Below, piece after piece: positions 1 through 8,728 of a stretch of DNA of 64,000 bases (position 1 is its first letter; each line of letters starts with the position of its first letter). The notes beneath the pieces were generated by a model, which was given only the letters and a program-made list of their open reading frames with translations, was not told the DNA's origin and did not search any database. This stretch comes from JADJPO01 sp046330955. GTDB lineage: Bacteria > Actinomycetota > Actinomycetes > Actinomycetales > Kineosporiaceae. Made by a program: the position numbers and the translations under genes. The stretch lies in NCBI GenBank assembly GCA_046330955.1, contig JAXLRT010000016.1:62001-126000 (forward strand), read 5' to 3'.

Positions 1-3000
1 CACCTCGAGCCCGGCGAGACGTGCACCGGCCAGCGCGGCCTCGGCGAAGGACTCCATGCCCATCACGCCGGGCAGCACCGGGATGCCCTCGATCCGGTGG
101 TCGTACAGGAAGGGCTGCACCGCCGGGTCGAGCATCGTGGTGACCACGACACCGTCGCTCACATCGGCACTGACCTCGCCGGTCACCGGCGCGATACCCG
201 AGATGCCCTGGGCGGCAACGGCCTCGGCGTCCAGCCCGGTGGTGTTGCCACCCCGGTCGGGGGCCGCGGCCATCAGGCCGAGCCGGCCCGCCACGACCAC
301 CTCGCCGGCGAAACCGGACGACGCGAGCTCGCGCCGGATCCAGGCGACCCCGGCCTCGGGCGGCAGCATCTGCACCCCGGCCATCTCCATGATCTTGGGG
401 ATGGAGCCGCGGGTGGCCATGCCGATGCCGCCCCAGGCGGTCCAGTCCAGCGCGATGGCGCGCATCCCGGGGCGGGTGCGGCGCAGGCTGGAACTGATGG
501 CGCACAACAGGTTGTTCGCCGCGGCGTAGTCCGGCTGGCCGGAGTTGCCGAACCGCCCGGCCACCGAGGAGAACACCACGCTGGCGCCGATCGGCAGGTC
601 CGGGACGGCGTGCACCAGCGAGTACCAGCCGTCGGCCTTCACGTCGAAGACCAGGTCGAACTCGGCGGGCTGCTTGTCGGGCATGGTGCGGCTGATCTCG
701 AGCCCGGCCGCGTGCAGCAGCAGGTCGACCCGGCCGGATTCGGCCTGGACGGCGCGCATCACCGACACCACGGCGTCCGCATCGGTCAGGTTGACGCTGT
801 GGTAGCGCACCCGACCGCCCGCGGCCTCGACCGCCTGAACGGCGGCCAGGGCAGCGGCCCGGCGCTCGATGCGCGCCAGTTCCTTCTCGATCGCGACCGG
901 GGTGGGCCGCTCACCGGCCTCCTTCAACCGCGCCGCGATCACCGGCTTGAGCGCGTCCTTGTCGGTCGCGAACGTCTGCAGGTCGGGGTCGGCGGCATCC
1001 GGGGTGGGGGTGAGGTCGAGCAGGTGGAACGTCGCCCCGCTCGCCGCGGCCAGATCGGCCGTGATCGCCGAGACGATGCTGCCGGCCGCCCCGGTGACGA
1101 CCACGACGCTGTCGCTGGTCAACGGGGTGCCGCCCTCACCGAGCGGACTGCCGTCGGCCCCGAGCGGGGTGAACGGCACCGTCTCGAGGGCGATGCCCAC
1201 CCGGGCCGGGCCGCGGTGCTCGACGTCCGGGCGCCCCACCTCGACGCAGCCGCCGTCGCGCAGCGCCTCCTCGATCAGGACGTCGGCGATCGCCGCCGTC
1301 TTGCGACTGGCCGGCAGGTCGACGGCCTTGACCACCGCCGCCGGGCACTCGCGCTGATAGGCCTTGGCGAACCCGTTGACCGCGCCGCCGAGCGGGGACG
1401 TCGCCCCGCCGGGCTCGTAGCCGTGGAACCCGCCGAGCCGGGTGGCCGTGATCAGGAACGGGGTGCTGTCGTACAGCGCCCGGATGGTGGCGTAGAGCGC
1501 CTTCACCCTGCGCCGCAACGCCTCTCGCCAGGCGTCGAACGCGATCCCGTCGAGCGCCCCTTCGTCGTCCAGCCCGGCGAGCCAGAACACCCCGTCGATC
1601 GGGGCGGACGCCGTCCACTCGGCGAGCCGGGCGAGCAGGTCGTCCGTGGCGATGCCGGCCTCGAGGCCCAACACCTCGACGCCCAGCTTGCGCAGCCGCT
1701 TCGCCAGCGACTCGCCCACGCCGCCCTCGTCGAGCATGACGACGACGCGGCTCCCCTCACCGAGGGTGATGCCGGTCGGGGCGCACAGGTTCAGCGCCGG
1801 ACGGAGCACCGCCACCGGCACCCGCCGGGGCAACGCATCGATCGCGGCGAGATCGCCCTGGACGAGCCCGCTCACCGCGGGCGACGGCGTCGCGGCCGGC
1901 CCTGCCGGCGCGGAGGCGGCCGAGACAGCACCTGCCGCGGCGCTGGTGGGCTGGATGCCGGTCTTCTCGCGGACCCAGCCGATCACCAGGTTCAACGTCG
2001 GGAAGTCCCGCAACTGCAGGTTCGGATCCCGCTCGACGCCATAGTGCTCCCGAACGGCGGCGAACACCTCGGCCTGCTTGACCGTGTCCACCCCCAGGTC
2101 CGCTTCCAGATCCAGATCGAGATCCAGCAACTCCGGCGGGTACCCGGTCAGGTCGGCCACGATGCCCACCACGACACTCGCCACCTCGTCGTCGGACGAG
2201 CCGGCAGCCGGCACATCGGCCGCGGCAACCGGTTCGGCGGCAACGGCTTCGGCCACGGGGGCGACCGTGGGCTGGATGCCGGTCTTCTCGCGGACCCAGC
2301 CGATCACCAGGTTCAGCGTCGGGAAGTCCCGCAACTGCAGGTTCGGGTCCCGCTCGACGCCGTAGTGCTCCCGGACGGCGGCGAACACCTCGGCCTGCTT
2401 GACCGTGTCCACCCCCAGATCCGCTTCCAGATCCAGATCGAGATCCAGCAACTCCGGCGGGTACCCGGTCAGGTCGGCCACGATGCCCACCACGACACTC
2501 GCCACGGCGTCCTCGCCGCTCGCCGCAGGGGCCGCAGGTGCGGCCTCGGCGGGCACCGCCGACGACGGAGCCGGCGCGGGAACCTGCACTGCCGCAACGG
2601 CTGCCGCGGCCTGGGCCGCGAGTTCGGGCTTCTTGCTGTGCACCCAGCCGACGACGTCCCGCAGGGTCGGGAAGTCGCGCAGCTGCAGGTTGGGGTCACG
2701 TTCGACGTCGTAGTGCTCCCGGACGGCGGCGAACACCTCGGCCTGCTTGACCGTGTCCACCCCCAGGTCGGCCTCCAGATCCAGATCCGGATCCAGCAAC
2801 TCCGTCGGGTAGCCGGTCATCTCGGCCACGATCGCGGTCACCGCGGCCAGCACCGGATCCCCTCCGGCCGTCGCCGGGGCCACGGGGGCAGGGCTCGCCG
2901 CCGGTGCAGCCATCGGCGTCGCCGCCACGGGTGCCGCGGCAACCGGCGCGACCAGCTCGGGCTTCTTGCTGCGCACCCAACCCACCACGGCCGCCAGCGT

Positions 3001-5766
3001 CGGGAAGTCCCGCAACTGCAGGTTCGGGTCCCGCTCGACGTCGTAGTGCTCCCGCACGGCGGCGAACACCTCGGCCTGCTTGACCGTGTCCACCCCCAGG
3101 TCCGCCTCCAGATCCAGATCCGGATCCAGCAACTCCGGCGGATACCCGGTCAACTCCGCCACGATCGCGGTCACCGCGACCAACACCGGGTCCTGCGCCG
3201 GCGCCACAGCTGCAGGAGCCGGGGCAGCCGTCGCGGGGGCAGCCATCGGAGCGGCCACAGGGGCCGGGGCCGGTGGCGTGGCCACGGGGGCAGCCGCCAG
3301 CTCGGGCTTCTTGCTGCGCACCCAACCCACCACGGCCGCCAGCGTCGGGAAGTCCCGCAACTGCAGGTTCGGGTCCCGCTCGACGTCGTAGTGCTCCCGC
3401 ACGGCGGCGAACACCTCGGCCTGCTTGACCGTGTCCACCCCCAGGTCCGCCTCCAGATCCAGATCCGGATCCAGCAACTCCGGCGGATACCCGGTCAACT
3501 CCGCGACGATGGCCGTCACCGCGACCAGCACCGGGTCCTGAGCCGGCGCCGCCGGGGCAGCGGGAGCCGGGGCAGCGTTCACCGGGCCCGCCACGGCGGC
3601 GGGGGCAACAGCGACCGGCGCACCGGACACTGGTGCCGCCGGCTGGATGCCGGTCTTATCGCGCACCCAGCCGATCACGTGGGTCAGCGTCGGGAAGTCG
3701 CGCAAGCGCAGGTTCGGGTCACGTTCGACGTCGAAGTGCTCCCGGACGGCGGCGAACACCTCGGCCTGCTTGACCGTGTCCACCCCCAGATCCGCTTCCA
3801 GGTCCAGATCGAGGTCGAGCAGCTCGGCGGGGTAGCCGGTCAGCTCGGCGACGATGCCGACCACCGTGGACGTCACCGGGTCCTCGACCGATGCCGGTGC
3901 CGCGGGGGCGGCAACGGGCGCGGCAGCGGCCGGAACCGGCTGCGCTGCAACGGGTGCGGCGACAGGTGCGGCGGCAGCTGTGGCGGCAGGTGCGGCAACG
4001 GGGGTCGCGACGGCGCGGGGTGCAGGTGCGCCGGCCGGCACCCCGGCGTCCACCACCCGCAACCGGCGCAGGTTCACCTCGAGCTGCGCGCCCGGGTGAC
4101 CTGCCGCGTCGTCCAGCCAGCGCTGGAACGCGGCCGGATCGGCGATCCGGTGCCGGTAACCCAGATCGTTGGCGAGCGGACGGCGGCCCGTGGGGGGCGG
4201 CGTCCAGCGCAGCAACGACATGGCGATCTGAGAGCCGAACCCGGCGGCGAGCCGGACGGCGTACCGCACGTCGTAGCTGCCCCCGATGGACAGGTTCAGG
4301 GTGCCCAGGCCGGGATCGGGCTCGCGGTAGTTGGGTACCGGGGGCACCACGCCGGTCTCGAGCGCCTTGACCGCCACCACGTCCTCGATACCGGCGCCCA
4401 TGGCGTGGCCGGTGAAGCCCTTGGTGTTGGTGATGACGATCTGCTCGGCCTGCGCCCCGAACACGGTACGCAGCGCGTTGATCTCGGCCGCGGCGCTGCC
4501 GCCCCGGGCCGGGGTGTAGGTCTCGTGCGAGACGAACATCGTGGACGACGCGATCTCGGACCGCGAGATCCCTCGCGTCTCCGCTTGGGAGACAAGGGAT
4601 TCCATTACGCCGGCGATGTGCTCGACGTCCAGCCGGGTGCCGTGGAAGGCACTGTTCGCGGTGACCGCGGCCAGCACCTCGCAGATCGGCGCGATGCCCC
4701 GTTCGGCGGCGGCATCCGAGCGCTCGACCACCATTGAGGCGGCGCCCATGCCGACGATCATGCCGTGCCGGCGACGGTCGAACGGTGTCGCCGCGTCGGC
4801 CACCACGTCGTCCGTGGCCGCTGCGCCGGAGGCCAGGAAGCCACTCGTGAGCCAGGGCAACAGGTGCTCGGCGGTGGCGTCGTCGGCCGACACGATGATC
4901 ACCCGACGCGCGCGGCCGGTGCGGATCCAGTCCTCGGCCACCGAGACAGCCTGCGTGGTGCTGGCGCAGGCGGCGTTGATCTGGGTGTTCGGACCGCGGG
5001 CACCGATCAGCTCGGCGAACTGCGAGTGGCCCATCGCCAGCGCGCGGAACAGGAATCGCCGATCGAAGTGGAACGAGTGGGTCTCCAGCTCGTGCCGCAG
5101 CTCGCCGATACGCCGGTCGACCTCGACCGCCGCCGGCTCGGTGCCGGTCATCCGGGCGCGGACCGCCTCGAGGGCCAGCAACTGCTCCCGCCGGCCACGG
5201 CTGGTGTAGTAGGCCTCGAGGTCGGTGGCGAAGGACTCGTAGCCGGGGAACGCCGAGGCGAAGATGACGCCGGTGTCGTCCCTCATGGACGCCGGCAGCC
5301 CCCACCGATCGGGCAGCCGGGTGCCCAGCGTGGTGGTCTTGTAGTGCATGACCAGCGGGATTCCCGCGTCGCGCAGGGCATCCAGCCCGGCGCCGATGGC
5401 CAGGCGAGTGGCGACGTCCAGGGCCTCGTCCCGCGCGGCGTCCACGCCGAACTCGGTGACCACGTCGAACGGCGCGTGCTGACCGGCGAGCTTGATGACC
5501 TCGACCTCGTCGGTGATGGTCTCGAACGACGGTCCGCCGATCTCGCTCTTGACCAGCCGCGTGATCTGCATGTCGACCATCTGCTGGCGATACCGATGCG
5601 GCACCGCCTCGATGAACTGCTGGCCGGCCAGGATCTTGGCCACGTTCTCGTCATCGAACACCGACGGAACCCCGGGCAACCCCAGCGCCGCCCCCGTGAT
5701 CGCCACCGGCTCCCCGGCCGCGATCTCCCCGCGCGCCGCGCCCTCCCCCCTCGGGCGCAATGTCAC
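1..5766 (-). CDS. Pfa-type polyketide/fatty acid synthase, KS-ACP(x6)-KR-DH (partial, runs off left edge)
   Basis: This is an iterative multidomain synthase of the PUFA/secondary-lipid (Pfa) kind; its 3' end lies outside the window. Read leftward, the domains are a ketosynthase (about 5720-4100) with active Cys in NAACASTTQA (codon 4966-4968) and histidines in SHETYTPARG and KGFTGHAMGAG; six acyl carrier domains (about 3860-1960); a ketoreductase with a TGAAGSIVSAIT nucleotide loop near 1080 and catalytic Tyr in GQPDYAAANN (codon 526-528); and the beginning of a hot-dog dehydratase with the HxxxGxxxxP motif HRIEGIPVLP at about 99-70. All six carrier domains have Thr where the phosphopantetheinylated Ser is expected. 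There is no AT domain here; the upstream neighbour supplies one. The GTG at 5766 is used as start. An in-frame TTG at 5790, overlapping the upstream gene, is an alternative. The long open frames on the opposite strand are shadows. Confidence 0.9.
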   Translation of the reverse strand, partial: MTLRPRGEGAARGEIAAGEPVAITGAALGLPGVPSVFDDENVAKILAGQQFIEAVPHRYRQQMVDMQITRLVKSEIGGPSFETITDEVEVIKLAGQHAPFDVVTEFGVDAARDEALDVATRLAIGAGLDALRDAGIPLVMHYKTTTLGTRLPDRWGLPASMRDDTGVIFASAFPGYESFATDLEAYYTSRGRREQLLALEAVRARMTGTEPAAVEVDRRIGELRHELETHSFHFDRRFLFRALAMGHSQFAELIGARGPNTQINAACASTTQAVSVAEDWIRTGRARRVIIVSADDATAEHLLPWLTSGFLASGAAATDDVVADAATPFDRRRHGMIVGMGAASMVVERSDAAAERGIAPICEVLAAVTANSAFHGTRLDVEHIAGVMESLVSQAETRGISRSEIASSTMFVSHETYTPARGGSAAAEINALRTVFGAQAEQIVITNTKGFTGHAMGAGIEDVVAVKALETGVVPPVPNYREPDPGLGTLNLSIGGSYDVRYAVRLAAGFGSQIAMSLLRWTPPPTGRRPLANDLGYRHRIADPAAFQRWLDDAAGHPGAQLEVNLRRLRVVDAGVPAGAPAPRAVATPVAAPAATAAAAPVAAPVAAQPVPAAAAPVAAPAAPASVEDPVTSTVVGIVAELTGYPAELLDLDLDLEADLGVDTVKQAEVFAAVREHFDVERDPNLRLRDFPTLTHVIGWVRDKTGIQPAAPVSGAPVAVAPAAVAGPVNAAPAPAAPAAPAQDPVLVAVTAIVAELTGYPPELLDPDLDLEADLGVDTVKQAEVFAAVREHYDVERDPNLQLRDFPTLAAVVGWVRSKKPELAAAPVATPPAPAPVAAPMAAPATAAPAPAAVAPAQDPVLVAVTAIVAELTGYPPELLDPDLDLEADLGVDTVKQAEVFAAVREHYDVERDPNLQLRDFPTLAAVVGWVRSKKPELVAPVAAAPVAATPMAAPAASPAPVAPATAGGDPVLAAVTAIVAEMTGYPTELLDPDLDLEADLGVDTVKQAEVFAAVREHYDVERDPNLQLRDFPTLRDVVGWVHSKKPELAAQAAAAVAAVQVPAPAPSSAVPAEAAPAAPAASGEDAVASVVVGIVADLTGYPPELLDLDLDLEADLGVDTVKQAEVFAAVREHYGVERDPNLQLRDFPTLNLVIGWVREKTGIQPTVAPVAEAVAAEPVAAADVPAAGSSDDEVASVVVGIVADLTGYPPELLDLDLDLEADLGVDTVKQAEVFAAVREHYGVERDPNLQLRDFPTLNLVIGWVREKTGIQPTSAAAGAVSAASAPAGPAATPSPAVSGLVQGDLAAIDALPRRVPVAVLRPALNLCAPTGITLGEGSRVVVMLDEGGVGESLAKRLRKLGVEVLGLEAGIATDDLLARLAEWTASAPIDGVFWLAGLDDEGALDGIAFDAWREALRRRVKALYATIRALYDSTPFLITATRLGGFHGYEPGGATSPLGGAVNGFAKAYQRECPAAVVKAVDLPASRKTAAIADVLIEEALRDGGCVEVGRPDVEHRGPARVGIALETVPFTPLGADGSPLGEGGTPLTSDSVVVVTGAAGSIVSAITADLAAASGATFHLLDLTPTPDAADPDLQTFATDKDALKPVIAARLKEAGERPTPVAIEKELARIERRAAALAAVQAVEAAGGRVRYHSVNLTDADAVVSVMRAVQAESGRVDLLLHAAGLEISRTMPDKQPAEFDLVFDVKADGWYSLVHAVPDLPIGASVVFSSVAGRFGNSGQPDYAAANNLLCAISSSLRRTRPGMRAIALDWTAWGGIGMATRGSIPKIMEMAGVQMLPPEAGVAWIRRELASSGFAGEVVVAGRLGLMAAAPDRGGNTTGLDAEAVAAQGISGIAPVTGEVSADVSDGVVVTTMLDPAVQPFLYDHRIEGIPVLPGVMGMESFAEAALAGARLAGLEV
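1960..3860 (-). repeat. Six tandem acyl carrier domains with Thr at the carrier Ser position
   Basis: Six similar segments of about 320-350 bp encode carrier domains. A nearly invariant 42-bp core in each starts at 3748, 3403, 3058, 2725, 2377 and 2056. Spacings are 345, 345, 333, 348 and 321 bp, all multiples of three. The core encodes DLGVDTVKQAEVFAAV, so the DSL-type acceptor Ser is Thr, codon ACG, in all six. After each core come the sequences REHYGVERDPNL and LRDFPTL. The linkers are Ala/Pro/Val-rich and vary in length. Near-identity at the DNA level suggests recent duplication or gene conversion. Arrays of five to nine carrier domains are typical of PUFA synthases. Confidence 0.93.
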
Positions 5767-5782
5767 GTTGCGCTCGCTGGAT

Positions 5783-5806
5783 CTATTCAATTTTCATATT
5801 CCCCTC
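5783..5806 (-). promoter_or_regulatory. Overlapping stop/start region between the two synthase genes
   Basis: Read leftward, a GGCGAGGGG ribosome-binding-like stretch (to 5801) is followed by ATG at 5797. That ATG opens only four codons (Met-Lys-Ile-Glu) before the TAG at 5785-5783, which is also the stop of the KS-AT gene. The synthase frame is different and can start at TTG 5790, which overlaps that stop, or at GTG 5766. This looks like translational coupling with a non-ATG start. A decoy ATG or a small indel near the gene start are the alternatives. Confidence 0.45.
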
Positions 5807-8728
5807 GCCGGGGATGAGCGTGACGGCCGCCGAAGGGGCCGGCGACGGTGACGCTGCGTGCGCGGCGGCGGCGAAGCCGAGACCGTTGGCCCACAGGCCA
5901 CACAGGGCCTGGTTGACCGAGGCGGCATCGCCGAGCTTCGGGTGGTTGGTGAACAGGGCCAGCACGTCGTCGTGGGACGAACCGAGCACGTCCTCGGCGA
6001 AACCGTGCAGCGCCTTCTTGGGGCCGACCTCGACGAACACCCGGGCACCGGCCCGGTACAGGGTGTCGAGCCCCTTGACGAACTGCACCGGCGAGGCGAC
6101 CTGCTTGCCCAGCATGTCGAGCATGTCCTCGACGGTGGCATCGGCCGGGTAGAACTCACCGGTCACGTTGGCCACCAACGGCATCGACGGCGGCTGCACG
6201 TTGAGCCGGCGCAGCTGACCGACCAACGGCTCGCTGGCCGGGGCCACGATCGAGGTGTGGAAGGCGTGACTGACCGGGATCCGGATCGCGTTGATGCCGG
6301 CCGCGGCAAACCTCTCCACGGCCTGCTCCACGCCCACGGTCGAGCCACCGACCACGGCCTGGCTGTTGCTGTTGATGTTGGCCACCACGACGTACCCGCC
6401 GGTCGCACTGGTCTCGTCGACGATCCGCTGGATCTCGGTCAGCGGGCCGAACACCGCGGCCATCGCGCCCTTGTCGGGCACCTCGAGGCTGGCCATCTCG
6501 CGCCCGCGCGCACTGACCGCCTCGAGAGCGGCCTCGAAGGTCAGGCTGCCGGCCGCCACCAGGGCGCCGTACTCGCCCAGGCTGTGGCCCATCACCATGT
6601 CGGGCACGATGCCGTACTCGGCGAGCAGCGCCTGCAGCGACAGGTCGGTGGCCAGCACCGCGGGCTGGGTGATCTCGGTCTGGCGCAACTGGTTCTCCAG
6701 CTGCTTGACCGCGGCCGGGTCGTCACCGTCGATGAAGATGTAGGAGGACAGGGGTCGCCCGAGCAACGGGGTCATCACCGCGTCGGCGCGTTCGAAGGTC
6801 TGCGCCACAACGGGTTCGGCGGAGCGAAGCGCGCTGAGCATGTTGGCGTACTGCGACCCCTGACCGGTGTACAGGAAGGCCACCTTGGGCGCCGGGCCAC
6901 GCCCGACGAACACACCCTGCGACCGCAGCATGCGCCACAGTGCCGTGGCGGCCGCGGCACCCTTGCTCGCCGCGGTCTCGAAGGCCGTCACCGTCTTGGC
7001 GAGCTTGCCCGCCAGGTCCTTGGCGTCGGCGTAGTCGATGGCAACCCGGACGGCGGCACTCGCCAGCGCGGGGTCCGGCGCCTGCGGTGGCACCGCGGCC
7101 ACCCCGGTGCCGGCCTTGGCCTGGGCGAGGTGTTCCCGCAACTGCGCGACGATCGACGCGTCGTCCGCGCCGCCGATCACCAGGGCGCCGCGCAGTGGCG
7201 GCCGAGCAGGTTTCGCCGCCGCAGTCGCGGTCACCGTGGCGGGGCCGGAGGTGGTCGCCGGCACCGCCGCCGAGCCGAACACCCTCGGCTCGAACCGGTA
7301 GCGCCCGGGCGAGTACTCCTCGACCACGGCGTGGAAGTTGGTGCCGCCGAAGCCGAAGGCGCTGACGCCACCGCGGCGCACGTCGCCGTTCGCCGGCGCC
7401 GGCCATTCCCGCAGCTCGGTGTTGACCCGGAACGGCGTGGCGGCCCAGTCGACATTGGGGTTGGGGTCGTTGAAGTTCAGGGACGGCGCCAGCACCTTCT
7501 CGTGCAGGCTGCGGACCATCTTGAACAGCCCGGCCGTGCCGGCCGCGGCCTTGAGGTGACCGATGTTCGACTTCACCGAGCCGAGCGCGATCGACCCGGG
7601 CGCGGCACCGGCCGCGCCGAAGATCGCGGTCAGGCTGGACAGCTCGGCGGCATCGCCCACCCGGGTGGACGTGCCGTGAGCCTCGATCGCGCCGGCCGAC
7701 GCCGGGTCGGCCCCGGCCATGCCCCACGCCCGCTGCAGCGCGAGCTTCTGCCCGACGGGATTGGGCGCAGTGATCCCCTTGCCCTTGCCATCGCTCGAAC
7801 CGGCCAGACCGGTGAGCACGGCGTAGATCCGGCGCCCCGCCTTCTCGGCGTCCTCGAGCCGCTGCAGCACGAACAGTGCCGCACCCTCACCCATCACGAA
7901 ACCGTTGGCGCCGGCGTCGAACGGGCGGGTGCCGTCGGCCGAGAGCGCCCCGATCTTGCAGAACTTCACGAATGCGGACACGCTCATGTTGCGGTCGACG
8001 CCACCGGTGATCACGGCGTCGTAGTGGCCCTCGATCAGGCCGTCGACCGCCGCCCAGGTGGCCGCCAGGCCGGAGGCGCACGCGGCGTCGGTGGTGAAGT
8101 TCGGCCCGCGGAAGTTGAACAGGTTGGCCACCCGGCCGGCGAGCACGTTGGACAGCTCACCGGGCATGGTGTCCTCGGTGATCTCGGTGAAGTTGGCCAG
8201 ATAGCTCGAACTCGCCTCGGCCAGAACGCGTTCCCGCGTCGCCCCGTCGAGGGCGGCGAACGCGGGCGAGTTGGTCAGCGCCCGCAGGAACTCGGGCATC
8301 TCGATGCGCATGCTCGACCGGTAGTGCTTCTCGCCACCGATCGCGTTGCCCAAGACCACCGCGACCTTGTCGGAGTCGATGTCCCAGGCCGGCCAGCCGG
8401 CATCGACCAGGGCGGCCCGGGCCGCACTGATCGTCCAGCGCTGGCCCTCGTCCATCTGCTTGGCCACCATCGGGGGCACCGGCAGCTTCCAGGCGACCGG
8501 GTCCCAGGGGAACTCGCGGACCCACCCGCCGATCTTGGAGTAGGTCTTGTCGGGCGCGTGGTGATCGGGATCGAAGTAGAGCTGCGGGTCCCAGCGCTCC
8601 GGGGGCACCTCACTGATCGAGTACCGGCCACCGGTGATGTTGCCCCAGAACGCCTCCGCGTCCGGGGCGTCCGGCATGATGGCCGCCATTCCGACGATGG
8701 CGACCTGACGTGTCCCCCGGGCTGTCAT
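5783..8728 (-). CDS. Pfa-type ketosynthase-acyltransferase protein (KS-AT)
   Basis: This 981-residue protein supplies a condensing domain and the only acyltransferase seen for the adjoining synthase. Residues 1 to about 470 are a ketosynthase with Cys217 in TTDAACASGL, His351 in EAHGTSTRVG and His391 in KSNIGHLKAA. After an Ala/Pro linker, residues 610-900 form an acyltransferase with GQGSQ, the nucleophile Ser716 in GHSLGEYG and a His in VSHAFH (821/824). The likely reaction is loading malonyl units and condensing them. The start at 8728 is preferred over an upstream in-frame ATG at 8875. It has a GGAAGGA ribosome-binding site, begins MTARGTRQVAIVG as ketosynthases do, and overlaps the acyl-CoA dehydrogenase stop as ATGA. 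In classical PfaA the KS, AT, ACPs and KR are on one chain; here they are split over two genes, each with its own KS. Confidence 0.9.
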   Translation of the reverse strand: MTARGTRQVAIVGMAAIMPDAPDAEAFWGNITGGRYSISEVPPERWDPQLYFDPDHHAPDKTYSKIGGWVREFPWDPVAWKLPVPPMVAKQMDEGQRWTISAARAALVDAGWPAWDIDSDKVAVVLGNAIGGEKHYRSSMRIEMPEFLRALTNSPAFAALDGATRERVLAEASSSYLANFTEITEDTMPGELSNVLAGRVANLFNFRGPNFTTDAACASGLAATWAAVDGLIEGHYDAVITGGVDRNMSVSAFVKFCKIGALSADGTRPFDAGANGFVMGEGAALFVLQRLEDAEKAGRRIYAVLTGLAGSSDGKGKGITAPNPVGQKLALQRAWGMAGADPASAGAIEAHGTSTRVGDAAELSSLTAIFGAAGAAPGSIALGSVKSNIGHLKAAAGTAGLFKMVRSLHEKVLAPSLNFNDPNPNVDWAATPFRVNTELREWPAPANGDVRRGGVSAFGFGGTNFHAVVEEYSPGRYRFEPRVFGSAAVPATTSGPATVTATAAAKPARPPLRGALVIGGADDASIVAQLREHLAQAKAGTGVAAVPPQAPDPALASAAVRVAIDYADAKDLAGKLAKTVTAFETAASKGAAAATALWRMLRSQGVFVGRGPAPKVAFLYTGQGSQYANMLSALRSAEPVVAQTFERADAVMTPLLGRPLSSYIFIDGDDPAAVKQLENQLRQTEITQPAVLATDLSLQALLAEYGIVPDMVMGHSLGEYGALVAAGSLTFEAALEAVSARGREMASLEVPDKGAMAAVFGPLTEIQRIVDETSATGGYVVVANINSNSQAVVGGSTVGVEQAVERFAAAGINAIRIPVSHAFHTSIVAPASEPLVGQLRRLNVQPPSMPLVANVTGEFYPADATVEDMLDMLGKQVASPVQFVKGLDTLYRAGARVFVEVGPKKALHGFAEDVLGSSHDDVLALFTNHPKLGDAASVNQALCGLWANGLGFAAAAHAASPSPAPSAAVTLIPGEGNMKIE

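Noticed and set aside
1960..3860. Regularly spaced repeats resembling an array such as CRISPR
   Set aside because: The period is over 300 bp, all spacings are multiples of three and the repeats encode carrier domains.
97..4737. 1546-codon open frame on the plus strand
   Set aside because: It is the antisense of the synthase gene. It reads as Arg/His/Asp/Gly-rich low complexity without domains, while the minus strand gives clear KS, ACP and KR motifs.
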